Source: an uncultured Tateyamaria sp.
Lineage (GTDB): Bacteria > Pseudomonadota > Alphaproteobacteria > Rhodobacterales > Rhodobacteraceae
DNA length: 64,000 nucleotides
NCBI RefSeq assembly: GCF_947503465.1
Contig: NZ_CANNDN010000002.1
Span: 434,001-498,000, forward strand
Reading direction: 5' to 3'
Shown here: positions 7,411 to 16,324 of the stretch, piece after piece
Position numbering within the stretch: the first letter of the stretch is position 1
How the letters are laid out: every line of letters begins with the position of its first letter
The notes under the pieces: generated by a model
What the model saw: only the letters and a program-made list of their open reading frames with translations
The model's database searches: none
What the model was told of the DNA's origin: nothing
Translations under genes and position numbers: made by a program

Positions 7411-8294
7411 TCGGACCCCTCGGTATACAGACCAATGCGGTGACGGCGGGCGTGAAACGCCTCGACCCGCTCGACGATCTTGTCGGTGGATTGGGCGATG
7501 ACAAACGACAGAAGCGTTTCGAGCAGCGCGATGGTGCTGACCGAGGACGGAAAGAACTGCGGCGTGTCGGCGGCCACGACAAAGCCATGGTCGGCGGCGC
7601 GGTAGAGCGGGCTGGCGGGGCTGTCGGTTATCCCGATGATTGTCATGCCCTGTTCGCGCGCAACCTCGACCGCTTCGATCACTTCGCGGCGGTAGGGGGC
7701 GCAGGTGATGGCGATCAGGACATCGCGGTCGTCGCTCCAGGCCAGATCGTCTGTCGCGACGGACCCGGCGCGGGGGATCGCATGGAATTGCACCATGCCG
7801 GTCGAGGCAAGATAGGTGAAGTTGCGGGCGTTGGCATTGTTGACCCCGACACCAAGCACAAAGACGTTTCGGCAGGTCCAGATGGCCTTGGCTGCCGCGG
7901 TCAGGGCGTCGGTTGGAATGTTGGCGAATGTCTCTTCGATGTTGCGCAAGGCGGATTGGATCATGTCGGCATAGAGCGCGCCAAGCTGGCCGGATTTGCC
8001 GATGTCCTGCAGGTACCGCGCGCGGTCGGGGAAGGTCACCTGCCCCTGGCGGATCGCCTCGCGGAACGGGGCGCGAAAATCCTCGTACCCGTCAAAGCCG
8101 ACCTGCCGCGCCATACGCACAACGGTGTTGGGTTTGACCTGGGCCGCTTCCGCAATCTCGCGCACGGTCGACACACCTATGTCGCGGGGGTTTTCCAGCA
8201 CGTATTTGGCGGCCTTCTGCGCCTCGGGCGTGAGGTCGCCGAATTCGTCGGACAGACGGGTCAGGACGCGCGATGATACATCTGTGTCATTCAT
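7407..8294 (-). CDS. MurR/RpiR family transcriptional regulator
   Basis: Regulator of 295 residues: N-terminal HTH_6 domain (about residues 5-80, with REIAEAAQVKPNTVVRMARQVGF as the helix-turn-helix) and a C-terminal SIS sugar-phosphate-binding domain (about 125-265). First gene of the RpiR-Rieske-CMD operon and divergent from the DMGDH operon, with under 70 bp between them. This position makes it the obvious local regulator of both operons and probably of the ABC transporter operon, whose promoter carries a nested palindrome. SIS domains usually bind phosphosugars, so its effector in an apparent betaine cluster is an open question. Confidence 0.92.
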   Translation of the reverse strand: MNDTDVSSRVLTRLSDEFGDLTPEAQKAAKYVLENPRDIGVSTVREIAEAAQVKPNTVVRMARQVGFDGYEDFRAPFREAIRQGQVTFPDRARYLQDIGKSGQLGALYADMIQSALRNIEETFANIPTDALTAAAKAIWTCRNVFVLGVGVNNANARNFTYLASTGMVQFHAIPRAGSVATDDLAWSDDRDVLIAITCAPYRREVIEAVEVAREQGMTIIGITDSPASPLYRAADHGFVVAADTPQFFPSSVSTIALLETLLSFVIAQSTDKIVERVEAFHARRHRIGLYTEGSE

Positions 8295-8362
8295 AATTGA
8301 CGAAGGTATAAATGTACGATTAGCGTGTCGAGCATTATTTGCGCCAACCCGAGATGCGATTC

Positions 8363-10819
8363 ATGGCTGAGAGTGATTTTCCGACCCACGCGCGGGTCGT
8401 CATCGTGGGGGGCGGCGTGATGGGCGTGGGCCTTGCCTATCACCTTGGCCATGAAGGGTGGGGCGCGGACACGGTTCTCCTGGAGAAGGCGGAACTGACC
8501 AGCGGCAGCACGTGGCATGCTGCCGGGCAGATCACGCATTCGACGTCCAGTTTCTCATTGGGCAAATGCGTCGATTACAACATCGGCCTGTATTCCGGCG
8601 GGCTTGAGGCAGAGACGGGCCAGCCTGTCACTTGGCATGGCTGCGGGTCCTTTCGCCTCGCCTATACCGAGGACGAGATGGATTGGCTGCGGCACACGTT
8701 GTCGGTGGGCCGGTCCCTTGGGTTCAACATAGAGCTGGTCGGCCCCGAGCGTGTGGCCGCATTGCATCCGTTCTACAATCTGGACGGCGTGCTGGGCGCG
8801 CTGCACACACCCGATGACGGGCATGTGGACCCGACAAATGTAACTATGGCGATGGCGGCGGGCGCGCGGGCCAAGGGGGTCCGCATCGTGCGCCGCTGTC
8901 GCGCGACGAACATCACCCAGGGCACGAACGGCGCATGGGTGGTCGAAACGGAGCGCGGCACCATTTCCTGCGAACACGTGGTCAATGCCGGCGGCACCTA
9001 TGCCCGCCAGATGGGCGAATGGTCGGGGCTGCAACTGCCCATGACGTCGATGACCCACCATTACTTCGTGACTGACGAGGTGCCGGAATTCCGCGATCTG
9101 GACACCGAACTGCCGGTCATCCGCGATGACAAAAAAGTCTCTGGCTACATCCGGATGGAACAGAAGAAGGGGCTGATCGGCATATACGAAAAGGCCAATC
9201 CAAACACGGTGTGGGAGGATCATTGCCCGTGGGAGGCCGAGAACGAACTGTTTGATGCGGACTATGACCGGGTGATGCCGTGGCTTGAGGAAAGCCTGAA
9301 CCGCATGCCCATCTTTGCGAACCTTGGGATCACCCGCGATGTGCACGGGGCCATCAGCCATCCCCCCGATGGCAACCCGCTGATTGGCCCCGCGCCGGGT
9401 GTGCGGAACTACTGGTGTTGTTGTGGCACACAGATCGGGATTGGCTGGGGGCCGGGCCTGACGCGCGAACTGGCGCGATGGATGGTGCATGGGGCGGCGG
9501 ACATTTCGATGCGCGATTATGACCCGCGCCGCTTTGGCGGCTATGCCACCAAGGACTGGCAAGTGATCAAGGCCAAGGAAGATTACTGTCTGCGCCACGA
9601 GATCCCCTTCCCCCATTTCAACCGGCTGGCCGGGCGGCCGGTGAAACCATCGCCGCTCTATGCGCATCTGAAATCGAAGGGGGCGGTGTTCGAAGACGTG
9701 TACGGCTTTGAGCGCCCACGCTGGTTTGCGACAGGCGGTGTGGCGCAGGAAGACCATTACAGTTTCCGGCGCACGGTTGTGGATGACGTGGTCGCGGCCG
9801 AGGTCAAAGCGGTGCGCGAGGCGGCCGGGATCATGGATGTCACCGCATTTACCAAGGTCGAGGTGTCGGGGCCGGATGCTTACGCCCTGCTGGACCGGCT
9901 GACGGCCAACCGGATGCCACAGAATGTGGGGTCGATCACCCTGACCCACATGTTGAACCGTCGCGGTCGGATCGAATTGGAAACCACGATTGTACGGATG
10001 GCGGAGGATCGGTTCTACCTGGTGTGCGCCGCGTTCTTCGAGCAGCGGTTGCTGGATCACCTGGCACAGCATCAGGGCGATGCGGATGCAAGGGTCAAGG
10101 CGCTGTCGGCGGACTGGTCAGCCCTGTCGCTGAACGGGCCAAAGGCACGCGCCATCCTTGGGGCCTGTACCGATGCCCCCCTCGACAATGCCCGTTTTCG
10201 CTGGCTGTCGGCACGGGAAATCGCGGTGGCGGGTCAGTCTGTCTGGGCCTTCCGCATGTCCTATGCCGGGGAATTGGGGTGGGAACTGCACATGCCCAAC
10301 GCAGCCTGCGTTGATGTCTACGACGCCCTTTGGGCCGCCGGGGCACCGCTGGGCCTGAGGGACTATGGCAGCTTTGCCATGAATGTCATGCGCATGGAAA
10401 AGGGGTTCAAGGGCGCGGGCGAATTGACGAATGAGGTCACTCTGGCCGAAGCGGACGTGCTGCGCTTTGCCCGGGCGGACAAGACGTTCCTGGGGTCCGA
10501 ATGCACCTTCAACACCGACCTGCCCTGGGTCTGCGCCTATCTTGAGATCGAACCTGATGGTGAGATTGATGGCCATGGTGGCGAGGCGGTGTTGCACGAT
10601 GGCGTCGTTGTCGGATCGACCGCATCCGTTGTCTTTGGCCCGACGGTGGGCAAGGGCCTGGCCTTTGCCTACGTCAAACAGTCTGCCGCCACACCCGGCA
10701 CCGCGTTGCAGGTTGTCATTCATGGCACCCCGCGTCGGGCACGCGTGTTGGCCGAACCGGCCTATGACCCACACAGCGTGCGCCCGCGCACCGACAGCCA
10801 CATGGAGACGGCGCCATGA
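8363..10819 (+). CDS. DMGDH/sarcosine-dehydrogenase-like FAD protein with folate-binding GcvT domain
   Basis: Two-domain oxidoreductase of about 818 residues. The N-terminal DAO domain has the FAD dinucleotide fold (VVIVGGGVMGVG) and an STWHAAGQ motif; the His aligns with the covalent flavin histidine of dimethylglycine dehydrogenase. The C-terminal half is a GcvT/aminomethyltransferase-like tetrahydrofolate domain. Expected reaction: oxidative N-demethylation of a tertiary or secondary methylamine with transfer of the C1 unit to folate, the natural step after a Rieske demethylase. Starts at 8354 (ATG) or 8339 (TTG) are alternatives. Its stop overlaps the next gene (ATGA), opening a five-gene coupled operon. 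Confidence 0.9.
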   Translation: MAESDFPTHARVVIVGGGVMGVGLAYHLGHEGWGADTVLLEKAELTSGSTWHAAGQITHSTSSFSLGKCVDYNIGLYSGGLEAETGQPVTWHGCGSFRLAYTEDEMDWLRHTLSVGRSLGFNIELVGPERVAALHPFYNLDGVLGALHTPDDGHVDPTNVTMAMAAGARAKGVRIVRRCRATNITQGTNGAWVVETERGTISCEHVVNAGGTYARQMGEWSGLQLPMTSMTHHYFVTDEVPEFRDLDTELPVIRDDKKVSGYIRMEQKKGLIGIYEKANPNTVWEDHCPWEAENELFDADYDRVMPWLEESLNRMPIFANLGITRDVHGAISHPPDGNPLIGPAPGVRNYWCCCGTQIGIGWGPGLTRELARWMVHGAADISMRDYDPRRFGGYATKDWQVIKAKEDYCLRHEIPFPHFNRLAGRPVKPSPLYAHLKSKGAVFEDVYGFERPRWFATGGVAQEDHYSFRRTVVDDVVAAEVKAVREAAGIMDVTAFTKVEVSGPDAYALLDRLTANRMPQNVGSITLTHMLNRRGRIELETTIVRMAEDRFYLVCAAFFEQRLLDHLAQHQGDADARVKALSADWSALSLNGPKARAILGACTDAPLDNARFRWLSAREIAVAGQSVWAFRMSYAGELGWELHMPNAACVDVYDALWAAGAPLGLRDYGSFAMNVMRMEKGFKGAGELTNEVTLAEADVLRFARADKTFLGSECTFNTDLPWVCAYLEIEPDGEIDGHGGEAVLHDGVVVGSTASVVFGPTVGKGLAFAYVKQSAATPGTALQVVIHGTPRRARVLAEPAYDPHSVRPRTDSHMETAP

Positions 10820-11898
10820 CGTTGCCCGACACGATGAACGCAATGGTCACGATGGGCCATGGCGACATGGACCAGATGGTCTGGCACACCGATTGGCCGC
10901 GCCCCGAGGCCCGCCCCGGCGAAGTGCTGATCAAGGTGGGCGCCTGCGGGTTGAACAACACGGACGTGAACACGCGCTCGGGCTGGTATTCCAAGACAGT
11001 GACCGAGGCCACAAGCGGTGGGGCCTATGACGACGTGGGCGAAGAGGACCCAAGCTGGGGCGGCGCGCCCATCGCGTTCCCGCGTATCCAGGGGGCTGAT
11101 GTGTGCGGCACCATTGTGGCCGTGGGCGCAGGCGTTGATGCGGCCCGGATGGGCGAGCGGATCATCACTGACAACTGGCTGCGCGATCCAGAGGACCTGA
11201 CCGACAAGACAAGGACCGGGTATTTTGGATCGGAACGGGATGGCGGATTTGCCGAGTATACAACCATGCCCGCCCGCAACGCGGTGACTGTGCAGTCTGA
11301 TCTGTCGGATGCCGAGTTGGCAACGTTTTCCTGTTCGTATTCCACAGCCGAGGGGATGCTGACCCGGGCCGCTGTCACCGATGCCGATACCGTTCTTGTG
11401 CCCGGTGCCTCCGGCGGCGTGGGCGGCGCCCTGGTCCAGTTGGCCAGGCGGCGCGGGGCACGGGTGATTGCCCTGGCATCGGAACCCAAGCACGCCGACG
11501 TGGCTGCACTGGGCGCGGATGTCGTTCTGCCCCGCGCGCCCGGCAACCTGCGCAAGGCCCTGGGGGCCGAGAAGATCACCGTTCTGGCGGATGTCGTGGG
11601 CGGGACGTATTGGCCCACGATGATCGACGTGCTTGAGCGCGGCGGGCGCTACACCTGTTCCGGTGCCATTGCCGGGCCAATGGTGACGCTGGATCTGCGC
11701 ACGCTGTACCTGCGCGATCTGACCTTTGCCGGCTCGACCGTGATTGATCTTGAGGTCATGCCCAACCTCGTCCGCTACATCGAAGCGGGCGAGATCAGAC
11801 CGGCGCTGGCCGCGACCTATCCGCTGGCCGAGTTGCACGCCGCCCAGAGCGCCTTCATCGCCAAGGCGCACACAGGCAACATCGTCGTTGTCCCATGA
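10816..11898 (+). CDS. MDR-superfamily (zinc-type/quinone-reductase-like) oxidoreductase
   Basis: Medium-chain dehydrogenase/reductase of 360 residues. GroES-like N-terminal half followed by a Rossmann domain with PGASGGVGGALVQLA. The position usually holding the catalytic zinc Cys (GxCHTD) reads ACGLNNTD, so the protein does not show a classical zinc site and may act more like a quinone or enoyl reductase. Overlaps DMGDH upstream and the first racemase downstream by 4 bp each. Its role in the pathway, perhaps reduction or oxidation of a ring-opened semialdehyde or enoyl intermediate, is inference. Confidence 0.85.
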   Translation: MTLPDTMNAMVTMGHGDMDQMVWHTDWPRPEARPGEVLIKVGACGLNNTDVNTRSGWYSKTVTEATSGGAYDDVGEEDPSWGGAPIAFPRIQGADVCGTIVAVGAGVDAARMGERIITDNWLRDPEDLTDKTRTGYFGSERDGGFAEYTTMPARNAVTVQSDLSDAELATFSCSYSTAEGMLTRAAVTDADTVLVPGASGGVGGALVQLARRRGARVIALASEPKHADVAALGADVVLPRAPGNLRKALGAEKITVLADVVGGTYWPTMIDVLERGGRYTCSGAIAGPMVTLDLRTLYLRDLTFAGSTVIDLEVMPNLVRYIEAGEIRPALAATYPLAELHAAQSAFIAKAHTGNIVVVP

Positions 11899-13001
11899 AG
11901 ATCACGCGCCTTACCGTCTATCAGGTCGATCTGCCGCTTGAGCATCCCTATTGGCTGTCGGGCGGACGGCTGAAGTTCGAGACGCTGGATGCGACGCTGG
12001 TCAGGGTTGAAACCGACGCCGGGCTGATCGGCTGGGGCGAAGGCACGCCGTGGGGACATACCTATGTCCCGGCCCACGGCCCGGGCATACGCGCCGGGGT
12101 CGCGACGATGGCCCCTTTTGTCCTGGGCCTTGACCCGCGCCGGGTGCTGGATGTGGAGCGGGCCATGGACATGGCCCTGCCCGGTCACCTGTATGCCAAA
12201 AGCCCTATCGACATGGCGTGTTGGGACATTGCCGGACAAGCCGCCTGTCTGCCGATCGCCGATCTGATGGGCGGCGGGTCGCGCACGCCGCGTCCCATCG
12301 CGTCCTCTGTCGGGGCCAAGACGGCGGACGAGACCCGCGCCGTCATCGACCGTTACCGCCAGCGGGGATACATCGCCCATTCGGTGAAGATTGGCGGCGA
12401 CGTGGACCGCGACATTGCCCGCATTCGGGATGTCGAGGCACTGCGCGCGCCAGGCGACATCATCCTTTATGACGTGAACCGGGGCTGGACCCGGCAGCAG
12501 GCCCTGCGCGTCATGTCCGCATGCGAAGACCTGAACGTGATGTTCGAACAGCCCTGCGAAAGCCTGGATGGCATTGCCGCCATCGCGCCGCGCCATGCCT
12601 GTCCCGTGTCCATGGACGAAAGCCTTGTCACCCTGCAAGATGCCTGCCGCATCGCGCGCGAGGGGATTGCGGAGGTGTTCGGCATCAAGCTGAACCGCGT
12701 GGGGGGGCTGACCAAGGCGGCGCGGATGCGCGATGTGGCGCTGGCTCATGGGATCGACATGTTTGTGATGGCGACGGGTGGGTCGGTTCTGGCAGACACG
12801 GAAGCATTGCATCTGGCGGCGACGATCCCGGATGCCCATTGCCACGCGGTCTGGGCCTGTCAGGACATGATCACGGCAGAGATCGCAGGCGGGCGCGGGC
12901 CACGCAATCGCGATGGGCATTTGCATTTGCCCGAGGCACCCGGCCTTGGCGTGCACCCTGACGAAGACGCCCTGGGCGATCCGGTCGCGGTCTACGGATG
13001 A
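11895..13001 (+). CDS. enolase-superfamily racemase/epimerase, HpbD-like (paralogue 1)
   Basis: Mandelate racemase/muconate lactonizing enzyme family, 368 residues. Acid-base lysines K165 (HSVKIGG) and K265 (GIKLNRVGG) and metal ligands D193 (YDVNR), E218 (FEQP) and D241 (MDES) are all present, so it should be catalytically competent. Overall layout and length match 4-hydroxyproline betaine 2-epimerase HpbD, as recalled. A tyrosine aligning with the HpbD cage is kept (HTYVPAH), but the C-terminal tryptophan region reads FVMATGGS, so the substrate pocket differs from HpbD and from the neighbouring paralogue. Translationally coupled at both ends. Confidence 0.88.
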   Translation: MKITRLTVYQVDLPLEHPYWLSGGRLKFETLDATLVRVETDAGLIGWGEGTPWGHTYVPAHGPGIRAGVATMAPFVLGLDPRRVLDVERAMDMALPGHLYAKSPIDMACWDIAGQAACLPIADLMGGGSRTPRPIASSVGAKTADETRAVIDRYRQRGYIAHSVKIGGDVDRDIARIRDVEALRAPGDIILYDVNRGWTRQQALRVMSACEDLNVMFEQPCESLDGIAAIAPRHACPVSMDESLVTLQDACRIAREGIAEVFGIKLNRVGGLTKAARMRDVALAHGIDMFVMATGGSVLADTEALHLAATIPDAHCHAVWACQDMITAEIAGGRGPRNRDGHLHLPEAPGLGVHPDEDALGDPVAVYG

Positions 13002-14101
13002 AGATCACGCGCATCTCCTTGTGGCATGTGCCCCTGACAAGCCACGCGACCTATTACATGGCGGCGGGCAAGACCTGCGACACTGTCGAAACGGTCATTT
13101 TGCGGGTCGACACGGATGCGGGTGTGAGCGGTTGGGGCGAGGTGTGTCCGATCCCGAACTACCTGCCGGCCTATGCCCGCGGTGTCGCCCCGGCCATTGA
13201 AGAGATGGCCCCCCTTTTGATCGGCGCCAACCCGGTTGGGGTCGACGCACTCATGGCCCGGCTTGAGGCGCATCTGATCGACCACCGCTATGCCAAGTCC
13301 GCGCTTGATATCGCGTTCTGGGACATCACGGGACGCGTCGCCGACCTGCCCGTACATGCGTTGCTGGGCGGGCGTCAAAGCGAAAGCCTGCCCCTCTATC
13401 ACTCGATCACATGTGTTGACCCCGACGAGATGGCGCGCATCGCGCGCGATGCACAGGCGCAGGGCATCACCCAGTTTCAGGCCAAGCTGGGGGCGTCGGG
13501 CGGGTGGGATACGGATGTGGAACGGCTGGCCAGGGTGCGGGAGGCCGTGGGGCCCGGGCCGTTGGTCTATGGCGACTGGAACTGCGGTGCCACGTCGCTG
13601 GACGCCACGCGCGTGGGCCGGGCCGCGGCCCATCTGGATGTGATGCTGGAACAGCCCTGCCCGACCATTGAAGATTGCGCCCGGGTGCGCGATGCGACCT
13701 GCCTGCCCATGAAGTTGGACGAGGTCGCCCATGACACCGCATCCCTGCTTGAGGCACACGCCCGCGGCTGCATGGATGCCGTTGCCCTGAAACTCAGCAA
13801 GTTCGGCGGGTTGAGCGCGACGCGGCGTGCGCGCGACCTGTGCCTGTATCTGGGCGCGCGGATGTGCGTCGAAGACACCTGGGGCAGTGATATCACCACC
13901 GCTGCCGTCCTGCACCTGGCCGCCGCGACCCCGCCGGACCGGGTGCTGAACACCTGCGACCTGTCGGGCTATGTCAGCCCGCGCCTGGCACCCGATGCCC
14001 CGGTCCGGGCAAAGGGCCGCATTTGCCCCCCGGACGGTCCCGGCCTTGGCATCGCGGTCAATGCCGAGGCATTGGGCCGTCCTGATCACATCTGGGAGTA
14101 G
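12998..14101 (+). CDS. enolase-superfamily racemase/epimerase, HpbD-like (paralogue 2)
   Basis: Second enolase-superfamily enzyme, 367 residues. Acid-base lysines K163 (FQAKLGA) and K265 (ALKLSKFGG) and metal ligands D193 (YGDWN), E218 (LEQP) and D241 (KLDE) are intact. It keeps both aromatic positions that, in recalled HpbD structures, form the cation-pi cage around the quaternary ammonium: the Tyr in IPNYLPAY and the Trp in EDTWGSDI. This makes it the better candidate for a betaine 2-epimerase. Coupled by ATGA to paralogue 1 and followed 3 bp later by the aminotransferase gene. A racemase of another cyclic amino acid derivative remains possible. Confidence 0.88.
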   Translation: MKITRISLWHVPLTSHATYYMAAGKTCDTVETVILRVDTDAGVSGWGEVCPIPNYLPAYARGVAPAIEEMAPLLIGANPVGVDALMARLEAHLIDHRYAKSALDIAFWDITGRVADLPVHALLGGRQSESLPLYHSITCVDPDEMARIARDAQAQGITQFQAKLGASGGWDTDVERLARVREAVGPGPLVYGDWNCGATSLDATRVGRAAAHLDVMLEQPCPTIEDCARVRDATCLPMKLDEVAHDTASLLEAHARGCMDAVALKLSKFGGLSATRRARDLCLYLGARMCVEDTWGSDITTAAVLHLAAATPPDRVLNTCDLSGYVSPRLAPDAPVRAKGRICPPDGPGLGIAVNAEALGRPDHIWE

Positions 14102-14104
14102 CCA

Positions 14105-15379
14105 ATGAAAATCCGCACCCAAGCCGAATGGATTGACCATGCAAGCGCCGTGCTACCGGCGGCCGGGTTTGGCAATTTCGACCCCGGCATCGTGATCGCG
14201 CGCGGCGAGGGATCGCGGGTGTGGGACGAAGATGGACGCGCCTATGTCGATTACCTGATCGGGTCGGGCCCCATGCTTCTGGGCCACGGCCACCCCGAAG
14301 TCATGGAGGCGGTGCTGGAGCAATTGCCCAAGGGCATGACCTTTTTCGCCAACAATGCCGCAGGCATCGAGTTGGCCGCCGCCATCGTGGATGCGGTCCC
14401 CTGCTGCGAACAGGTCCGCTTTGTCACTTCGGGCGGCGAAGCGGACATGTATGCGATCCGGCTTGCGCGCGCCTTTACCGGGCGTACCAAGATCCTGAAG
14501 TTCGAGGGCGGGTATCACGGGATGAGCGCCGAAGCGCAAATGAGCTTGGCACCCGCGCGGGATGTGAATTTTCCGCAGGCCGTTCCCGACAGCGCGGGCA
14601 TTCCCGCCAGCGTGGCGGACCAGATGCTGATCGCGCCTTTCAATGACCTTCGGGCCGTGGCGTCGCTGCTGGATGAACATGCCGATATCGCGGCCATCAT
14701 CGTGGAGCCGTTGCAGCGTATCATTCCGCCGCAACCGGGTTTCCTGCACGGGCTGCGTGAGCTGTGCACGCGCCACGGTGTCTTGCTGATCTTTGACGAA
14801 ATCGTCACCGGCTTTCGCCTCGCCTATGGGGGGGCGCAGGAACATTACGGCGTGGTGCCCGACATCTGCACCTTGGGAAAGATCATTGGCGGCGGGTTTC
14901 CCCTGGCGGCCCTGGGTGCCAGCGCCGATATCATGGCCCATTTCGACAAGGCGCGCGTGGGACAGGGCAAATGGCTGATGCAGCTTGGCACACTTTCGGG
15001 GAACCCGGTCGCATCGGTTGCCGGGTTGAAGACGATGGAGATCCTGCGCAGACCCGGCCAATACGATGCCTTGCGGGCTGTGGGCACAGAGGTGATGGAA
15101 ATGATCAGCACCGCCCTAGCGCATGTGGACGTGCCACACAAGATGTGCGGGGATGCCACGCTGTTTGACGTGATTTTCACGGCGCAGTCCTGTGTGGATT
15201 ACCGGTCGGCCCGTCACGACGATCCGCAACGGAACGCACGGTGGAACGCGGTCTTGCGAGATCACGGCATCTTCAAGTCTCCGGGCAAGCTTTATCCGTC
15301 GCTGGCGCTGACCCGCAACGATATTGAGCGAACCCGTGCCGCCGTTGACGCCGCAGCGACGGCAATTTCACGGCACTAG
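14105..15379 (+). CDS. class III PLP-dependent aminotransferase / glutamate-1-semialdehyde aminomutase-like protein
   Basis: PLP enzyme of 424 residues, fold type I, subgroup II. PLP lysine K259 (TLGKIIGGGFP), cofactor aspartate D231 (FDEIVTGFR) and the phosphate-binding region VTSGGEADMYAIRLAR are recognisable; the last is altered from the usual NSGTEA. Length and the GYHG motif resemble glutamate-1-semialdehyde 2,1-aminomutase relatives used in catabolic clusters. Last gene of the rightward operon. It could transaminate a ring-opened amino-aldehyde or amino-keto acid, or act as an aminomutase; the sequence does not decide. Confidence 0.88.
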   Translation: MKIRTQAEWIDHASAVLPAAGFGNFDPGIVIARGEGSRVWDEDGRAYVDYLIGSGPMLLGHGHPEVMEAVLEQLPKGMTFFANNAAGIELAAAIVDAVPCCEQVRFVTSGGEADMYAIRLARAFTGRTKILKFEGGYHGMSAEAQMSLAPARDVNFPQAVPDSAGIPASVADQMLIAPFNDLRAVASLLDEHADIAAIIVEPLQRIIPPQPGFLHGLRELCTRHGVLLIFDEIVTGFRLAYGGAQEHYGVVPDICTLGKIIGGGFPLAALGASADIMAHFDKARVGQGKWLMQLGTLSGNPVASVAGLKTMEILRRPGQYDALRAVGTEVMEMISTALAHVDVPHKMCGDATLFDVIFTAQSCVDYRSARHDDPQRNARWNAVLRDHGIFKSPGKLYPSLALTRNDIERTRAAVDAAATAISRH

Positions 15380-15408
15380 GCCAGAGCGAGTTCCGGCGTA
15401 CACGATGG

Positions 15409-15435
15409 CTTAACCACTCTGTGTAACTGGTTAAG
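15409..15435. repeat. inverted repeat between the aminotransferase and the sensory operon
   Basis: Perfect 7-bp arms CTTAACC and GGTTAAG separated by 13 bases, 30 bp after the aminotransferase stop and about 135 bp before the binding-protein start. The AT-containing arms and lack of a U-tract fit an operator better than a terminator. The remaining gap to 15571 shows nothing else I can name. Confidence 0.35.
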
Positions 15436-15571
15436 AGCCCCGGGCATGCGGTGCCGTTGTGTTGGGTCCGTCGCGACACGTTGCGGCGTCGACGCGCAGA
15501 TGCAACTCATGCTTGTATCGGGACATGCGGCAGGCATAACTTACGCGCGAAGCAGGAACGGTGTGATCGAA

Positions 15572-16321
15572 ATGAAGAAATGTCTGTCGCTGTTGGCCTT
15601 GGCCGCAACGCTGCTTGGGACAGTTGTGCAGGTCGCCGGCGACACGCCCACCATCCGGGCGGTCGCGGACGAGTGGCCGCCATTCTCTGGCGCGGGATTG
15701 CCCGGCCGGGGACTGTCCCTTGATGTCATTACAGAAGTGTTCGCCCGTGCCGGGTACACGGTGGAAAGCGATGTGGTTCCCTGGGCACGGATCATGGACG
15801 GCGCGCGCCGCAGCGAATTCGATGTGGTCGGCAGCCTTTTTCTGGATGAGGAATTGACCGCATTCCTTGATTACAGTGACCCGTTTTATGCCACCGACGT
15901 GCATCTGGTTCAGCGGACGGGAGAGACTTACACATTCACGTCGGTGCCGGCGCTGCGGCCCTACACAATCGCGGTCGGAGACGGCTTTCTGTATGAAGAT
16001 GAATTTGATCGCGCCGATTACCTGAACAAGGTGTTTGTGACAACGACCCTGCAAGCCATGCAAATGGTGGCCTTTGGACGCGCGGATTTGACGCTCGATA
16101 GTGTTGATGTGGTAAACTATGCCATGCGCATCCTTGATCCGACCCTTGCCAGTCAGTTGGAGATTGTTCCAGGCGCGTTGACGTCGCAGAACATCCACAT
16201 GGCGATGCGCAACGATTTCCCGAACCGGGATCAGGTGCTGGGCGACTTTAACGCAGCGCTTGCGGATATGCGGGCGGATGGGACGCTGGACGCGATCCTG
16301 GACCGGCATGTGGGTGACTAG
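15572..16321 (+). CDS. periplasmic family 3 solute-binding protein (sensor partner candidate)
   Basis: Protein of 249 residues with a Sec signal peptide (MKKCLSLLALAATLLG..., cleavage near VAG-DT) followed by an amino-acid-type SBP_bac_3 fold: an N-terminal lobe with WPPFSG, then PWARIMDGARRSEFDVVGS and FSDPFY-like YSDPFYATDV. No permease or ATPase accompanies it; the next gene, 3 bp downstream, encodes a membrane histidine kinase. That arrangement suggests ligand sensing rather than transport. I chose ATG 15572 because it gives a clean signal peptide; upstream in-frame starts lack one. The ligand is unknown. Confidence 0.85.
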   Translation: MKKCLSLLALAATLLGTVVQVAGDTPTIRAVADEWPPFSGAGLPGRGLSLDVITEVFARAGYTVESDVVPWARIMDGARRSEFDVVGSLFLDEELTAFLDYSDPFYATDVHLVQRTGETYTFTSVPALRPYTIAVGDGFLYEDEFDRADYLNKVFVTTTLQAMQMVAFGRADLTLDSVDVVNYAMRILDPTLASQLEIVPGALTSQNIHMAMRNDFPNRDQVLGDFNAALADMRADGTLDAILDRHVGD

Positions 16322-16324
16322 CGG

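Noticed and set aside
8295-8353. Copy of the nested transporter operator in the RpiR/DMGDH divergent gap
   Set aside because: The gap has AT-rich stretches and a TTGACG, but no AGAAATTT/AAATTTCT arms and no properly spaced -10. I could not support an operator or promoter there.
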